A stretch of DNA of 64,000 nt from Methanomicrobiales archaeon HGW-Methanomicrobiales-3 (GCA_002839605.1 PGYK01000012.1:1-64000); one strand, 5' to 3'; positions 33,990 to 42,943 are shown, counted from the stretch's first letter. Notes: generated by a model from the sequence alone, not told the origin. Made by a program: numbers and translations.

Positions 33990-34307
33990 TCACTTCTTTG
34001 CACGCTGCATCCTGCCGGTCTCCCGCGCGGTTCGCGGAGCTGGTTTCTTTGAGGCAGTGGCCGGAAGGGCAGGTCCCCTCCCTTTCAGTACCATCGTCCT
34101 CCCGCGGACTTCGATGAGGGTTGCCTTTGCCTGCAGGGCGATTGCCTCCGGGTCAACTTCCGTGTTCTGGAGCCATTTCACCTTGATCAGCCTGCGCTTC
34201 TTGAGCTGCGCGGTGATCTCTTCAATCATCGTCTCCGTGCAGCCCTGCTTGCCGATCCAGACGGTCGGCTTGAGGTCCTGCATGGACCGGTCAGTTTCTT
34301 CAGACAT
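33990..34307 (-). CDS. YhbY/CRM-domain RNA-binding protein
   Basis: 105-residue protein with a single CRM domain: PTVWIGKQGCTETMIEEITA with the GKQG loop (GxxG) that contacts RNA, then LKKRRLIKVKWL and GRTMVLKGRG. YhbY proteins associate with pre-50S particles. A basic tail (PRTARETGRMQRAKK) follows. Its start overlaps the rnp4 end by 8 bp. Confidence 0.9.
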   Translation of the reverse strand: MSEETDRSMQDLKPTVWIGKQGCTETMIEEITAQLKKRRLIKVKWLQNTEVDPEAIALQAKATLIEVRGRTMVLKGRGPALPATASKKPAPRTARETGRMQRAKK

Positions 34308-34620
34308 GGTTGGGTCTCACCACTCGATAGCGTGTTGTTTTGTTACAGAGTTTACAGGTCACGACGACATTTCCCCGGTGCACCCGCACCCGCATGTTCT
34401 GTCCGGGCACGAGATACGCGGAGCAGTGATGGCAGAACCGGCGCCGGAACTCCCGGTCGATCCGGATCCGCTGGCGCATGGCGATCTTCCGGGCAAGCTC
34501 AACGTAACGGTTGCTCCGTTCAGGATGCAGGGCAAATGCCTGTTCTGCCTCCCGGAAGAGCACGGCGACACGCTCGCGGGAGATCTGTTTTGCTCCGGGT
34601 TTTTTCGATCGTGGTTTCAT
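34300..34620 (-). CDS. rnp4: Ribonuclease P protein component 4
   Basis: 106-residue Rpr2/Rpp21 homologue, a protein of archaeal RNase P that trims tRNA 5' ends. Helical N-terminal half (ARKIAMRQRIRIDREFRRRF) and zinc ribbon CHHC...CKLC with KTTRYRVVRP. ATG 34620 (MKPRSKKPGAKQISR) is the family start; longer in-frame extensions run into the divergent gene's upstream region. Confidence 0.92.
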   Translation of the reverse strand: MKPRSKKPGAKQISRERVAVLFREAEQAFALHPERSNRYVELARKIAMRQRIRIDREFRRRFCHHCSAYLVPGQNMRVRVHRGNVVVTCKLCNKTTRYRVVRPNHV

Positions 34621-34793
34621 ACCTTGTGAATGTCGTTGAGGAGATTGTTCCAATGTATCAGCGTCCCGGGTGATAAACATCGGGGTGTCCCCGTACACCA
34701 ATCCCAAAAAGAGCGCTCGGCCCTGCAGGATCCCGGGAAAAACATTTGAAATGATTTTTATCAAATCACGGGATAATTCCCTTCTGCGAGATA

Positions 34794-35186
34794 ATGCTGT
34801 TGCCACAATACCAACGGTACCTGGCACTCGTGCTGGCCCTTGTCCTCACCGTTGCCCTGATGGTAATTATTCCGGCATACTGCCAGGGATTTCCCGCGCC
34901 GGTCATTTCCCAGGTGCGATTGTCCGAAGCCTCCTCATCAGGAACCGGGAGCATGGTTTTTTTCATGAATACCACGATTGTCAACAAGGGAACCGGGGGT
35001 AATGTGATAATCTGTACAAAACTGGTGAACGCATCCCGGAATTCCATTGAGGGAAGATCCACCCGGACCCTGTATATGACCAGAGGGGAAACGCGAATTT
35101 TCCGGACAACCGTCAACGGCCCGGCAGGGTCGCCGTACACCATCGTGGTAGACGCAGAGAAAAAGACGGCATTTAACGCCGGATAG
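34794..35186 (+). CDS. Exported or anchored hypothetical protein
   Basis: 130 residues: a hydrophobic segment LALVLALVLTVALMVIIPAY at about residues 10-29, then an 95-residue extracellular domain with alternating beta strands (QVRLSEASSSGTGSMVFFMN, GETRIFRTTVNGPAGSPYTI) like a small Ig/CARDB-type fold. Family not recognised. Its 3' end overlaps convergent purN by 14 bp. Secreted function likely; nothing more can be said. Confidence 0.65.
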   Translation: MLLPQYQRYLALVLALVLTVALMVIIPAYCQGFPAPVISQVRLSEASSSGTGSMVFFMNTTIVNKGTGGNVIICTKLVNASRNSIEGRSTRTLYMTRGETRIFRTTVNGPAGSPYTIVVDAEKKTAFNAG

Positions 35187-35781
35187 TAACCCGCCGCCCG
35201 ACAATCGTCAGACGGTCCTCGCAGAAGAGGCGGATCGCTTCCGGAAACGCAATATGCTCCTCATAAAGGATGCGTTCTGCCAGGGAATCCTCATCGTCCG
35301 TCTCCAGCACCGGAACGCACCGCTGGAGGATGATGGGGCCGCAGTCAAGATGCTCGTCCACGAAATGTACGGTACATCCCGCAACTTTTACCCCGTATTC
35401 CACTGCCTGCCGCTGGGCGTGCAGCCCGGTAAAGGAAGGAAGGAGCGCGGGGTGGATGTTCACCATCTTACCGGAAAATGCCTGCACAATGCCTTTCCCA
35501 AGGATGCGCATGTAGCCTGCAAGCACATAGAGATCGGCATCCAGCTGCTGCATTGCTGACAGCAGGGCACGCTCGTACAGGTCGCGGGAGGGGAACGAGC
35601 GATAGTCGATCACGAGAACCGGGATATTGGCCTTCTCTGCCCGGACGATAGCATACGCCTCCGGGTTGTCGGTGATCAGCCCAACACAGCAGGCAGGAAT
35701 CGTGCCGGCCTGGATCGCATCGATGACCGCCTGGAAATTGGATCCCCGGCCCGATGCGATGACGGCAATTCGCCTCATCAT
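35173..35781 (-). CDS. purN: Phosphoribosylglycinamide formyltransferase (PurN)
   Basis: 202-residue folate-dependent GAR transformylase, third step of purine synthesis. VIASGRGSNFQAVIDA (residues 7-22) binds the phosphoribosyl substrate; the catalytic set is in GKMVNIHPALLPSF (Asn-His) and VDEHLDCGPIILQ (Asp). Length normal. ATG overlaps the stop of the upstream CorC-like gene by four bases. Confidence 0.93.
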   Translation of the reverse strand: MMRRIAVIASGRGSNFQAVIDAIQAGTIPACCVGLITDNPEAYAIVRAEKANIPVLVIDYRSFPSRDLYERALLSAMQQLDADLYVLAGYMRILGKGIVQAFSGKMVNIHPALLPSFTGLHAQRQAVEYGVKVAGCTVHFVDEHLDCGPIILQRCVPVLETDDEDSLAERILYEEHIAFPEAIRLFCEDRLTIVGRRVTIRR

Positions 35782-37082
35782 GCATCCTCTCCTTTAAAAT
35801 TTTCCCCGGCCGCTTTCCTGCCGGCACTGGTAACGGCATGAATGAGAATCTTCACCTTGACAATCCGCCGGCCATGCATCTGCATAACCGAGAGCGTGAT
35901 ATTCTCGGTGGGGATCTCCACCTTCTCCCCCGGGTGCAGGGGAAGATGGCCGAGGCGGTCGATCACCAGCCCACCGATAGTCTCGTAGGACTCATCGGTC
36001 GGCAGGTTGATGGAAAGCCGCTCGTTCGCGTCCACGACCCACATCTGTGCATCAACAACAAAGACGCCCGGGGCAATCTCCTGGACATCGGGTTCTTCCT
36101 GGTCATGCTCATCCATGATGTCGCCAACCAGTTCTTCGAGGATATCCTCGACCGTCACGATCCCGACAAAACTGCTGTATTCATCGATTACAATGGCAAT
36201 CTGCACCCGGTTGACCTGGAGTTCCTTTAACAGGTCGTCGATCTTCTTCGTCTCCGGGACAAAGGTCGGATCGTACATGACCTCCCGGATGGTCGACTCC
36301 TGCCTTCGGGAGACCATGGCAGCGAAGATGTCCTTGACATTCAGGATCCCGATGATATTGTCGATCCGGTCATGAAAGACCGGGATGCGGGAGAAACCGG
36401 TATCATTGAAGATCCGTATCGCGTCCTCGATACTGCTGGTGTCCTCGATTAAGACAACATCAACCCGGGGCGTCATGATCTCGCGGGCCGTGGTATCGCC
36501 GAACTCAAGCACCGAGTAGAGCAGGTCCTGCTCGTCCTGCTCGATCGTTCCCTCTTCTTTCCCGACATCGATCCATTCCTTGATCTCTTCCTCGGTCACA
36601 GCGGGTTCAGAAGAGTCCCTGCCTCCGCCGAGCCGGGGGTTCACTTTGATGATAAGCCAGATGATGGGCCCAAACAGGCGGGACAGGGCAAAGATGACGG
36701 GTGCAATCGTCAGGGCAAAACTCTCCGTTGCCCGTGCTGCATAGATCTTGGGGCCGATCTCGCCAAAGAAGAGAAGGACGAGCACGACAAAGCCCGTCGC
36801 GATCCCGACACCAATGTCACCAAAGATTTGGATGGCAACCGCAGTCGCAAGAGACGCTGCCGCCACGTTGACGATATTGTTCCCGATAAGGATCGTTATC
36901 AGGAGGTGTTCAGGCGATTCTTTGAGCTTTGCCAGGGCAATAGATCCCGGACGGTTCTCGTTCACCAGCGTCCTCACCTTTGCCCGGGTCATGGCAATCA
37001 GGGCAACCTCTGAGGCCGAGAAGAATGCGGAGAGGATGATACAGAGAATGAAAAGGAAGATCGTAAGAGCGTTTTCCATCAT
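35778..37082 (-). CDS. CNNM/CorC-type membrane transporter
   Basis: 434-residue protein with a DUF21 transmembrane domain (about residues 1-185, four hydrophobic segments), a pair of CBS domains (about 205-330; REIMTPRVDVVLIED, VPETKKIDDLLKELQ) and a C-terminal CorC_HlyC domain (about 345-420; TDESYETIGGLVIDRLGHLP). The family handles magnesium or cobalt efflux or sodium-coupled export; CBS domains sense adenosine nucleotides. Overlaps purN by 4 bp, though the link is probably just compact arrangement. Confidence 0.9.
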   Translation of the reverse strand: MMENALTIFLFILCIILSAFFSASEVALIAMTRAKVRTLVNENRPGSIALAKLKESPEHLLITILIGNNIVNVAAASLATAVAIQIFGDIGVGIATGFVVLVLLFFGEIGPKIYAARATESFALTIAPVIFALSRLFGPIIWLIIKVNPRLGGGRDSSEPAVTEEEIKEWIDVGKEEGTIEQDEQDLLYSVLEFGDTTAREIMTPRVDVVLIEDTSSIEDAIRIFNDTGFSRIPVFHDRIDNIIGILNVKDIFAAMVSRRQESTIREVMYDPTFVPETKKIDDLLKELQVNRVQIAIVIDEYSSFVGIVTVEDILEELVGDIMDEHDQEEPDVQEIAPGVFVVDAQMWVVDANERLSINLPTDESYETIGGLVIDRLGHLPLHPGEKVEIPTENITLSVMQMHGRRIVKVKILIHAVTSAGRKAAGENFKGEDA

Positions 37083-37155
37083 TATGATTCACAACGTGCG
37101 GGTGCACGATACACGGTTTCGCCGGAAAGGGTACCAGTATATTCGGGAACATATT

Positions 37156-37992
37156 TTATAAAACCAGCGCCTGATCCATGCATTCCCGCATGAAGGCGCG
37201 GTCACGTGCGAGGATGGCAATCTTCTCATCAGCAGACAGCGGCTGATGGAGATTCAGGTCGTCGATTTCGAGAGTCAGGGGACCGGCATAACCCGCATCC
37301 CGTAAATCCTTCATTACGCCCGCCATCACCGGGCTCCGGTCAAGCGGGAGGTGCAGGGTCCGGCCCTCTTTTTTGCTGATATGGACATTTGCAATCCGGT
37401 CATGGCAGAGCTCGATGAACCGTTTCGGTGCCTCGTCGGATGCTGCCAGTGCATGGGCAATGTCGAGTGTGAAAAAGAGCCAGGGTTCATCATCCAGCAG
37501 CTGCCGCATGCGTTCCGGCGTGCAGAGCAGCGAGTTTATCGCCGGCTCCATATTCTCCATGCAGATTTTTATGGAATTTCGCTTCGCAGTTTTCCGGAGA
37601 GCGGAAATATACGTTTCAAACCGTACCGCATCGGCCTCTACCGGGGGACGTTTTGCCGTTCGCCGGCCCGGGTGGAGAGTGAGTACCGTGGCGCCGAGCT
37701 GTGCGGCGATTTCGATCGACTGCACCGCATACTGTATCGAAACCTCCGCAACATCCGGGTTGATCGAACAGGGATTCAGGTCAAGGACCGGGGCATGAAC
37801 CGTAAGGTTGGGGATCTCCGTATGCTGCTTCCGGCAGGTTAAAACTTCGCTGACCGGAAGATCGCGGAGCCAGAAATGCGGGGTCTCGATCCAGTATTCG
37901 ATCCCGTCAAGACCTGCGCGGGAGACAAATGAAAAGATCTCCGGAGTCGTGTATTCGTGGAAGAACATGCTCGATACGGCGAACGAAACCAT
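37156..37992 (-). CDS. Xylose-isomerase-like TIM barrel protein
   Basis: 278-residue sugar phosphate isomerase/epimerase or endonuclease IV-like TIM barrel. Metal-ligand type motifs: HAPVLDLNP, TLHPGRRTAKRPP, ICMENMEP, FFTLDIAHALAAS, NVHISKKEGR and LTLEIDD. Substrate unknown. Start ATG 37992 (MVSFAVSSMFFHEYTTPEIF) matches the first strand of the barrel; upstream in-frame sequence belongs to the divergent xseA region. Confidence 0.8.
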   Translation of the reverse strand: MVSFAVSSMFFHEYTTPEIFSFVSRAGLDGIEYWIETPHFWLRDLPVSEVLTCRKQHTEIPNLTVHAPVLDLNPCSINPDVAEVSIQYAVQSIEIAAQLGATVLTLHPGRRTAKRPPVEADAVRFETYISALRKTAKRNSIKICMENMEPAINSLLCTPERMRQLLDDEPWLFFTLDIAHALAASDEAPKRFIELCHDRIANVHISKKEGRTLHLPLDRSPVMAGVMKDLRDAGYAGPLTLEIDDLNLHQPLSADEKIAILARDRAFMRECMDQALVL

Positions 37993-38034
37993 GACAGTAC
38001 TATTTGATATGCGGTTTTGTCCTAATAGTTGTTG

Positions 38035-39276
38035 ATGGACTGGTTCACTACCAAGACTGAACCCCCGGGGGGAAAGGCGGCACCCCTCCTGGTCTCCGAG
38101 GTCTCGGCAATCATCCGGGAACTTCTCGATGATCCCCGGCTTCTGGATATCCGGGTGCGGGGCGAGGTGACCAATTACAAGCACCACGGGCGGGGGCACC
38201 GGTATTTCTCCTTATCCGAGAAAGGGGGCGGGAGCACCGCAGCGGTCATCAAGTGCGTGATGTGGAAGTCGGATGCCGACCGGCTCCCGTTCACTCCCGA
38301 AGAGGGGATGGAGGTGATAGTCTCCGGGTCCGTCACCCTCTATGCACCCCATGGGGCATACCAGCTGCAGGTCAGAGCCATGGAGAAGGCCGGCCTTGGC
38401 GAGAAGTATCTCCTTGTAGAAAAGTGGAAGAAGGAACTTGCGGCTCTTGGCCTCTTTGATACGGATCGGAAACGGGAGCTTCCCGCATTTCCGGCAAAAA
38501 TCGGCGTTGTGACCTCGGAGACCGGCGCGGTCATCCACGATATCAAAAATGTTGTAGCGCGGCGGTACCCCCTTGAGATCATCATCTCGCCCACTGCCGT
38601 TCAGGGGGAAGACGCACACCGCGCGATCGCAGAGGCCATCCGTCGGGTTGCCGGCCGGGTCGATCTGGTCATTGTTGCCCGCGGGGGCGGGAGTTTTGAG
38701 GACCTGTTTCCCTTCAACCACCCGGATGTGGTGCATGCCATTGCGTCCTGCCCGGTGCCGGTCGTGAGTGCCATCGGCCATGAGGTCGATGTCACGCTCG
38801 CTGACCTTGCCGCAGATGTCCGGGCACCAACCCCCTCTGCTGCCGCCGAACTTGCCGTGCCTGACCGGACCGCCCTTCTCCACCGGTTACAGGAACAGAA
38901 GATCCGTATTGAGACGGCGTTGCAGGGCAGGGTGGCATGGGCACGCGAAGAGCTGCAGGGTCTCCGTGACCGGCTCCGGCCACAGAAGTTTACCCGGAAG
39001 ATCGGGGAGCGGCGGCAGTATACTGCCGATAGTGCCGAACGGCTGGACCGGGCTTTCACTACCCGGATTGAACGGGAGCGTCTCCTCTTGTTACGGATGA
39101 AGACAGCCCTTGAGGCTGGGAACCCGCTCTGTGTCCTGTCACGGGGATACTGTATTGCCGAAAAGGACGGGAAACTGGTGAAAGGCGTGCGTGCTCTTAC
39201 AAAAGACGACCGGCTGAAGATCCGGTTTTACGATGGCAGCAGCCAGGTGATCGTGGAGCGTACAGACCATGACTGA
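38035..39276 (+). CDS. xseA: Exodeoxyribonuclease VII large subunit
   Basis: 413-residue catalytic subunit of exonuclease VII, which degrades single-stranded DNA from both ends. N-terminal OB fold (LLDIRVRGEVTNYKHHGRGH, VIVSGSVTLYAPHGAYQL), catalytic domain with VVARGGGSFEDLFPFN and PVVSAIGHEVDVTLADLAAD, then a coiled coil and C-terminal RGYCIAEKDGKLVKGV. Mostly a bacterial enzyme; in methanogens it is likely an acquired trait. Divergent from the TIM-barrel gene by 42 bp; overlaps xseB by 8 bp. Confidence 0.93.
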   Translation: MDWFTTKTEPPGGKAAPLLVSEVSAIIRELLDDPRLLDIRVRGEVTNYKHHGRGHRYFSLSEKGGGSTAAVIKCVMWKSDADRLPFTPEEGMEVIVSGSVTLYAPHGAYQLQVRAMEKAGLGEKYLLVEKWKKELAALGLFDTDRKRELPAFPAKIGVVTSETGAVIHDIKNVVARRYPLEIIISPTAVQGEDAHRAIAEAIRRVAGRVDLVIVARGGGSFEDLFPFNHPDVVHAIASCPVPVVSAIGHEVDVTLADLAADVRAPTPSAAAELAVPDRTALLHRLQEQKIRIETALQGRVAWAREELQGLRDRLRPQKFTRKIGERRQYTADSAERLDRAFTTRIERERLLLLRMKTALEAGNPLCVLSRGYCIAEKDGKLVKGVRALTKDDRLKIRFYDGSSQVIVERTDHD

Positions 39277-39442
39277 TACATATGAAACAAAAGTTGAGCG
39301 ATTAAAAGAGATCATCGCAAAGATCGAAGACGGGAATACCAGCCTTGACGAGAGCATGAAACTCTACGAGCAGGGAGCAGTCTTAATTAAGCAGTGCGAA
39401 ACGATGCTTGCCGAGGCTGAACTGAAGATATCCACCCTTTAA
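39269..39442 (+). CDS. xseB: Exodeoxyribonuclease VII small subunit
   Basis: 57-residue coiled-coil small subunit, starting MTDTYETKVERLKEIIAKIE with the family pattern LEDGNTSLDESMKLYEQG-like sequence and CETMLAEAELKI. It binds XseA in several copies. ATG 39269 overlaps the xseA stop (ATGACTGA), and its TAA overlaps the convergent DUF371 stop by four bases. Confidence 0.9.
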   Translation: MTDTYETKVERLKEIIAKIEDGNTSLDESMKLYEQGAVLIKQCETMLAEAELKISTL

Positions 39443-39867
39443 TCGGGACGCGCAGCAGTAAGGGTAACGATCATCTCGTTTCCTGAAACGAGATTGCTGA
39501 TAAGATCCCGGGGAAGGGTCAGCGCAACAGCGTCTGAGAGGATGCCGATGGTGCGCCCGCAGACAAACGTGCTCTTTCTCCAGACCAGATCGGCTGGATG
39601 GTTGAGCATCATCTGCGATGACCCGCGGGAGCGTATCTCTGCAACAACGCCCCCGCAATCGATGCGGGTTACCAGGACGGCCTCATCATGCGCGAGCACC
39701 GATTTGAACGCGGGTGCGAGGCCAAGGCATCCCTTGTCCGCCGCAATCCCGATGATGCAGTTGCCGTTTATAGTCAGGTGGTCCTCGGCAGTCACTTCAA
39801 AGGTTGTCGGGTGGGTACCGAGGACCAGCGGGTGGCCACGGGCCCGGATTGTCTCCTGCGCCTCCAT
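39439..39867 (-). CDS. DUF371 protein
   Basis: 142-residue archaeal DUF371 member, function unknown. Recognisable parts: IRARGHPLVLGTHPTTFEVT, HLTINGNCIIGIAADKGC, RIDCGGVVAEIRSRGS and FVCGRTIGILSDAVALTLPR. Seemingly an all-beta small enzyme or binding protein. Divergent from the zinc-finger gene with 33 bp between starts. Confidence 0.85.
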   Translation of the reverse strand: MEAQETIRARGHPLVLGTHPTTFEVTAEDHLTINGNCIIGIAADKGCLGLAPAFKSVLAHDEAVLVTRIDCGGVVAEIRSRGSSQMMLNHPADLVWRKSTFVCGRTIGILSDAVALTLPRDLISNLVSGNEMIVTLTAARPD

Positions 39868-39900
39868 GCTTTATCATGTGAGGGTTGCCAATCATATTCA

Positions 39901-40476
39901 ATGTTTATCACCGCCCACTGCCCCGAGTGCAAAGACGAGACCGAGCATGAGGTGGTCGCCGAGACCCGCGACGTACTCATCCGGTGCACAACCTGCGGTC
40001 ACCACCAGCGGATCCCAAAAGAACGCGAACCCCAGGCCCTCATGATCAAGGCAATCGTCTCCCGCGAAGGAACCTCCCGGGTCTGCGGAATCGAGCTTGC
40101 CGAAGAAGACGAATGCAATGCCGGAGACCACCTGGTCGCTGAATGCGGGGAGGATGCTTTCGGTGTCGAAGTCACCTCCATTGAATGCGGGGACAAGAGG
40201 GTGCAGCGCGCAAAAGCCGCTGATATCACGGCACTCTGGACCCGGGCTATCGAGCAGGTGATTGTCAAGATCTCGATCCATGACGGGAGAAAGACGATCC
40301 CCGTCTACATGGAATGCGACGGCGAACAGGAGTTTGTGGTGAACGAGATGTACGTGGTCTCGGGAAAACGTTTCAAAATATCCCACCTCAAACTCCGGGA
40401 CGGTCCGCTCATGCGAAAGGAAGGGTGGAAGGCGATCGCCCACCGGATCAAGCGGATCTACGGGACACGCTTATAG
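39901..40476 (+). CDS. HVO_0476-type zinc-finger protein
   Basis: 191-residue archaeal protein with an N-terminal zinc ribbon (CPECKDETEHEVV...CTTCGHHQ, residues 7-38) and a C-terminal beta-rich domain (VKISIHDGRKTIPVYMECDG, VVSGKRFKISHLKLRDG). This matches the HVO_0476 zinc finger family of euryarchaea; role unknown, probably nucleic-acid or ribosome associated. The start ATG 39901 directly precedes the zinc ribbon. Tail overlaps the convergent thioredoxin gene by 6 bp. Confidence 0.82.
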   Translation: MFITAHCPECKDETEHEVVAETRDVLIRCTTCGHHQRIPKEREPQALMIKAIVSREGTSRVCGIELAEEDECNAGDHLVAECGEDAFGVEVTSIECGDKRVQRAKAADITALWTRAIEQVIVKISIHDGRKTIPVYMECDGEQEFVVNEMYVVSGKRFKISHLKLRDGPLMRKEGWKAIAHRIKRIYGTRL

Positions 40477-40731
40477 ATATTTTTTTAGCGCCGCCTCAAA
40501 CTGTTCTGCGTGAACAACCCCTTCAAACCTTTCAACCGTTTTTCCATCCACAAGGATTAGGATAGTCGGGGTTGCCTTCAGCTGGTATTCACTGATATAC
40601 TGCCGGTTTTTCATCGCATCGATCTCCTCGATGGGGATCTGCAATGACCGGAATACCTCACGATTGATCGCTTCCTGTTCCATGCATCCCATGCAGCCCG
40701 GCTGGAAAAAGCAGAGTACCCGCAGTGTCAT
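40471..40731 (-). CDS. Thioredoxin-like protein (CMGC)
   Basis: 86-residue minimal thioredoxin fold with redox motif PGCMGCMEQE (Cys13, Cys16) and cis-Pro region ATPTILILVDGKTVERFEG. Cytoplasmic disulfide reductase or electron carrier; small thioredoxins of this length are common in methanogens. No dedicated reductase lies nearby. Confidence 0.88.
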   Translation of the reverse strand: MTLRVLCFFQPGCMGCMEQEAINREVFRSLQIPIEEIDAMKNRQYISEYQLKATPTILILVDGKTVERFEGVVHAEQFEAALKKYL

Positions 40732-40776
40732 GAAAGGGAATGAACCGCGAATTGTAAAAAGAGTATGGATGATAGA

Positions 40777-41469
40777 TCAGCTGCTGCCGAACGCGACAAC
40801 GCGGATATCCATACGGGGATAATTCCCGTCCACAACGATCCCGCCGGCAGTCTTCCTCGTAATCTCACCAAGGCGCAGATAGGCAGCCGGGGTAGAATTC
40901 GCGGTCGGGAATTTTTCTGTGAATCCAAAGACGGTCATACCCAGCACATCCCCATTTGTGACATTTGCAATACCAATTCCGGAATCTTCGAGATCCTCAA
41001 GATCATTGAATTTTTCCAGCTCCGGTGTCGGGAGGATAGTAAGGGTCTTTTTCTCATTTGTTCTCATGCCGACAAGCGCTGAACTGATCGCATCGTACTC
41101 ATTGGCAGTGATGCCAAAAGCCGAAACCTGTCCGGTGGTCGGAACATAGGCATCTACCGGATAATAATCGAGGTCCAGGCTCTGGTTTGCAACAAGGGTT
41201 ATGGTTTGTGCGCCAAGAACTGCCCGCCCCTCGCCGATTCCTTTTGCATAGACATCCTGCTCCGATGTGATGATCGGGTTTCCGGCATTGTCATACAAGG
41301 TAAATGAAACTTCAACTGCCTGGCCGGGTTTGACCGAGCTGAACATCGAAAGCCAGCTGTATCCCATGCCGGATACAATCATCAGCACCACGAAAAGAAC
41401 ACAGGCTCCCACAACAAGAACCTTCTTCCACCGGGCAACCTCTGCTTCTTTTCTCTTCTTTTCACCCAT
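40777..41469 (-). CDS. Membrane-anchored FKBP-like protein
   Basis: 230 residues with a basic N-terminus, a transmembrane helix at about 17-37 (VLVVGACVLFVVLMIVSGMG) and an extracellular domain that starts VKPGQAVEVSFTLYDNAGNP and has FDT-like ITSEQDVYAKGIGEGRAVL, YDAISSALVGMRTNEKKTL, the order of an FKBP-type prolyl isomerase core with inserts. The aromatic active-site residues are not all evident, so isomerase activity is unsure. TAAGGAGG precedes the start. Confidence 0.6.
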   Translation of the reverse strand: MGEKKRKEAEVARWKKVLVVGACVLFVVLMIVSGMGYSWLSMFSSVKPGQAVEVSFTLYDNAGNPIITSEQDVYAKGIGEGRAVLGAQTITLVANQSLDLDYYPVDAYVPTTGQVSAFGITANEYDAISSALVGMRTNEKKTLTILPTPELEKFNDLEDLEDSGIGIANVTNGDVLGMTVFGFTEKFPTANSTPAAYLRLGEITRKTAGGIVVDGNYPRMDIRVVAFGSS

Positions 41470-41586
41470 TTTTTTAGTTCCTCCTTACTACATCGGAATC
41501 CCGGTGTCATAAACTATTCCGAATTGCCGGCACGGGCCAGTAAAGTTTATTAATAATAATGAGTTACGTAGGGTTAACCCCCGATT

Positions 41587-42132
41587 ATGCCGAGCGGGGA
41601 TTTCAGATACGGAGGGAATGGCATGGTATGGAGATGCTATCCATTCGAATCGGTGTGGCGCGGAATGGAGGATATGCGGGCGGAGCTGGGTCACCTGTTC
41701 TTAAAAGAGCGCGGCCGACAACCAGCTCCTCCTGCCCGGAGGTATCGGCGACCGGATGATCCTGGCCATCCGCGGGGAGTGCCAAGTGGATGTCCGGGAA
41801 CAGGAGGATGAGGTGATTGTTGCAGCCGATCTTCCGGGAGTTGAAAAGGAGACCGTGACACTCAGTCTTCGCGAACCCGCGGGCTCTTGAGATCACCTGC
41901 AAGCGGAACCAAAAAGAACGAGGAGAAGGCAGAAGGATATTATGTCCGCGAACGGGTATCCGGCTCCATGCGCCGGATCGTTTGGCTGCCTGCAGAGGTC
42001 ATGGAAGAAAATGCAAGGGCAGGTTTCAAAAACGGGGTTCTGGAAGTGATCTTAAAAAAGCAAAAGGCTCACCAAAGACCCGCATCCGTATCGAATGATC
42101 CCCTGCATTCTTTTTTTACCGATGTCTTTTAG
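41587..42132 (+). pseudogene. Hsp20 small heat-shock protein, frameshifted
   Basis: An Hsp20/alpha-crystallin gene broken into four reading frames. Segment 1 (from ATG 41623) reads MVWRCYPFESVWRGMEDM and ends near 41710; segment 2, another frame, gives NQLLLPGGIGDRM and VDVREQEDEVIVAADLPGVE up to a stop at 41888-41890; segment 3 supplies LEITCKRN (41886-41909); segment 4 gives EEKAEGYYVRERVSGSMRRI and GFKNGVLEVILKK to TAG 42132. In order they make a near-complete crystallin domain, so at least three indels, near 41710, 41886 and 41912, destroyed it. Sequencing error is possible but three in 200 bp is unlikely. Confidence 0.85.
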
Positions 42133-42157
42133 TGCCCCGGGTGGCTAAGCTGTAGTG

Positions 42158-42943
42158 ATGGACAAGAAACGGGTCCGGAATTACATGACCTACGATGTCG
42201 TCAGTGTCGATATCAACGGCACAGCAAAAGACGTTATCGAGAAGATACAAAAGACCCTCCATGACGGCTTTCCGGTGGTTGATAAGGAAACGGTCGTAGG
42301 CTACGTGTCTGCCCGTGACCTTCTCTTCATTCAGCCGGACACACCGGTACGGGAGGTGATGTCCGACCGGCTGATCGTTGCAGATCCCGATATGGACATC
42401 AATGATGCTGCACGGGTCATCTTCCGCTCAGGGATCCAGAAACTACCGGTGGTTGATGAGAAGAGCCACCTGCTTGGGATCATCTCCAACTCCGATGTCA
42501 TCCGTTCCCAGATCGAGCACGTGTCCCCGGAAAAAGTCTTTAATTTCATCAGTACGCTCAAGAAACTGTACGGGGTTGACCCGGCCCTCAACCGGGGAAC
42601 GGTTCCGGTAAAGGACCTCCTGCCCACCCAGTCAAAGATTTACGAGGACGAACTCGAAGGGCGTATCTACGAGATCAAGAAGGGGCTTGCAGAGCCGATC
42701 ATTGTTGTGCGCCGGCCGGGAAGGATCATCCTTGTCGATGGCCATCACCGTGCGGTTGCCGCAAAAAGGATGGGGATCACCGCACTCGACGCTTACATCA
42801 TCGAGATCAAGGAGGACATCGAACTGGGCATGGAGCGGACGGCCCACACGATGAATTTAAAGAACCTTGACGATATCCAGATCCTTGATTATGCCCGCCA
42901 CCCGCTCGTTGCCATCACCAACCGGCTGGTGAAGCGGGACTAA
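42158..42943 (+). CDS. CBS-pair protein with ParB-like domain
   Basis: 261-residue fusion. Residues 1-120 are two CBS domains (VRNYMTYDVVSVDINGTAKD, VREVMSDRLIVADPDMDIND) that likely sense adenine nucleotides. Residues 150-225 look like a ParB/sulfiredoxin-type domain: LPTQSKIYEDELEGRIYEI, then EPIIVVRRPGRIILVDGHHR with the GHHR motif and AAKRMGI. ParB-like domains bind or hydrolyse CTP or act as nucleases or kinases. Function unknown. ATG 42158 preferred over GTG 42155. Seen in several methanogens, to my knowledge always uncharacterised. Confidence 0.8.
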   Translation: MDKKRVRNYMTYDVVSVDINGTAKDVIEKIQKTLHDGFPVVDKETVVGYVSARDLLFIQPDTPVREVMSDRLIVADPDMDINDAARVIFRSGIQKLPVVDEKSHLLGIISNSDVIRSQIEHVSPEKVFNFISTLKKLYGVDPALNRGTVPVKDLLPTQSKIYEDELEGRIYEIKKGLAEPIIVVRRPGRIILVDGHHRAVAAKRMGITALDAYIIEIKEDIELGMERTAHTMNLKNLDDIQILDYARHPLVAITNRLVKRD

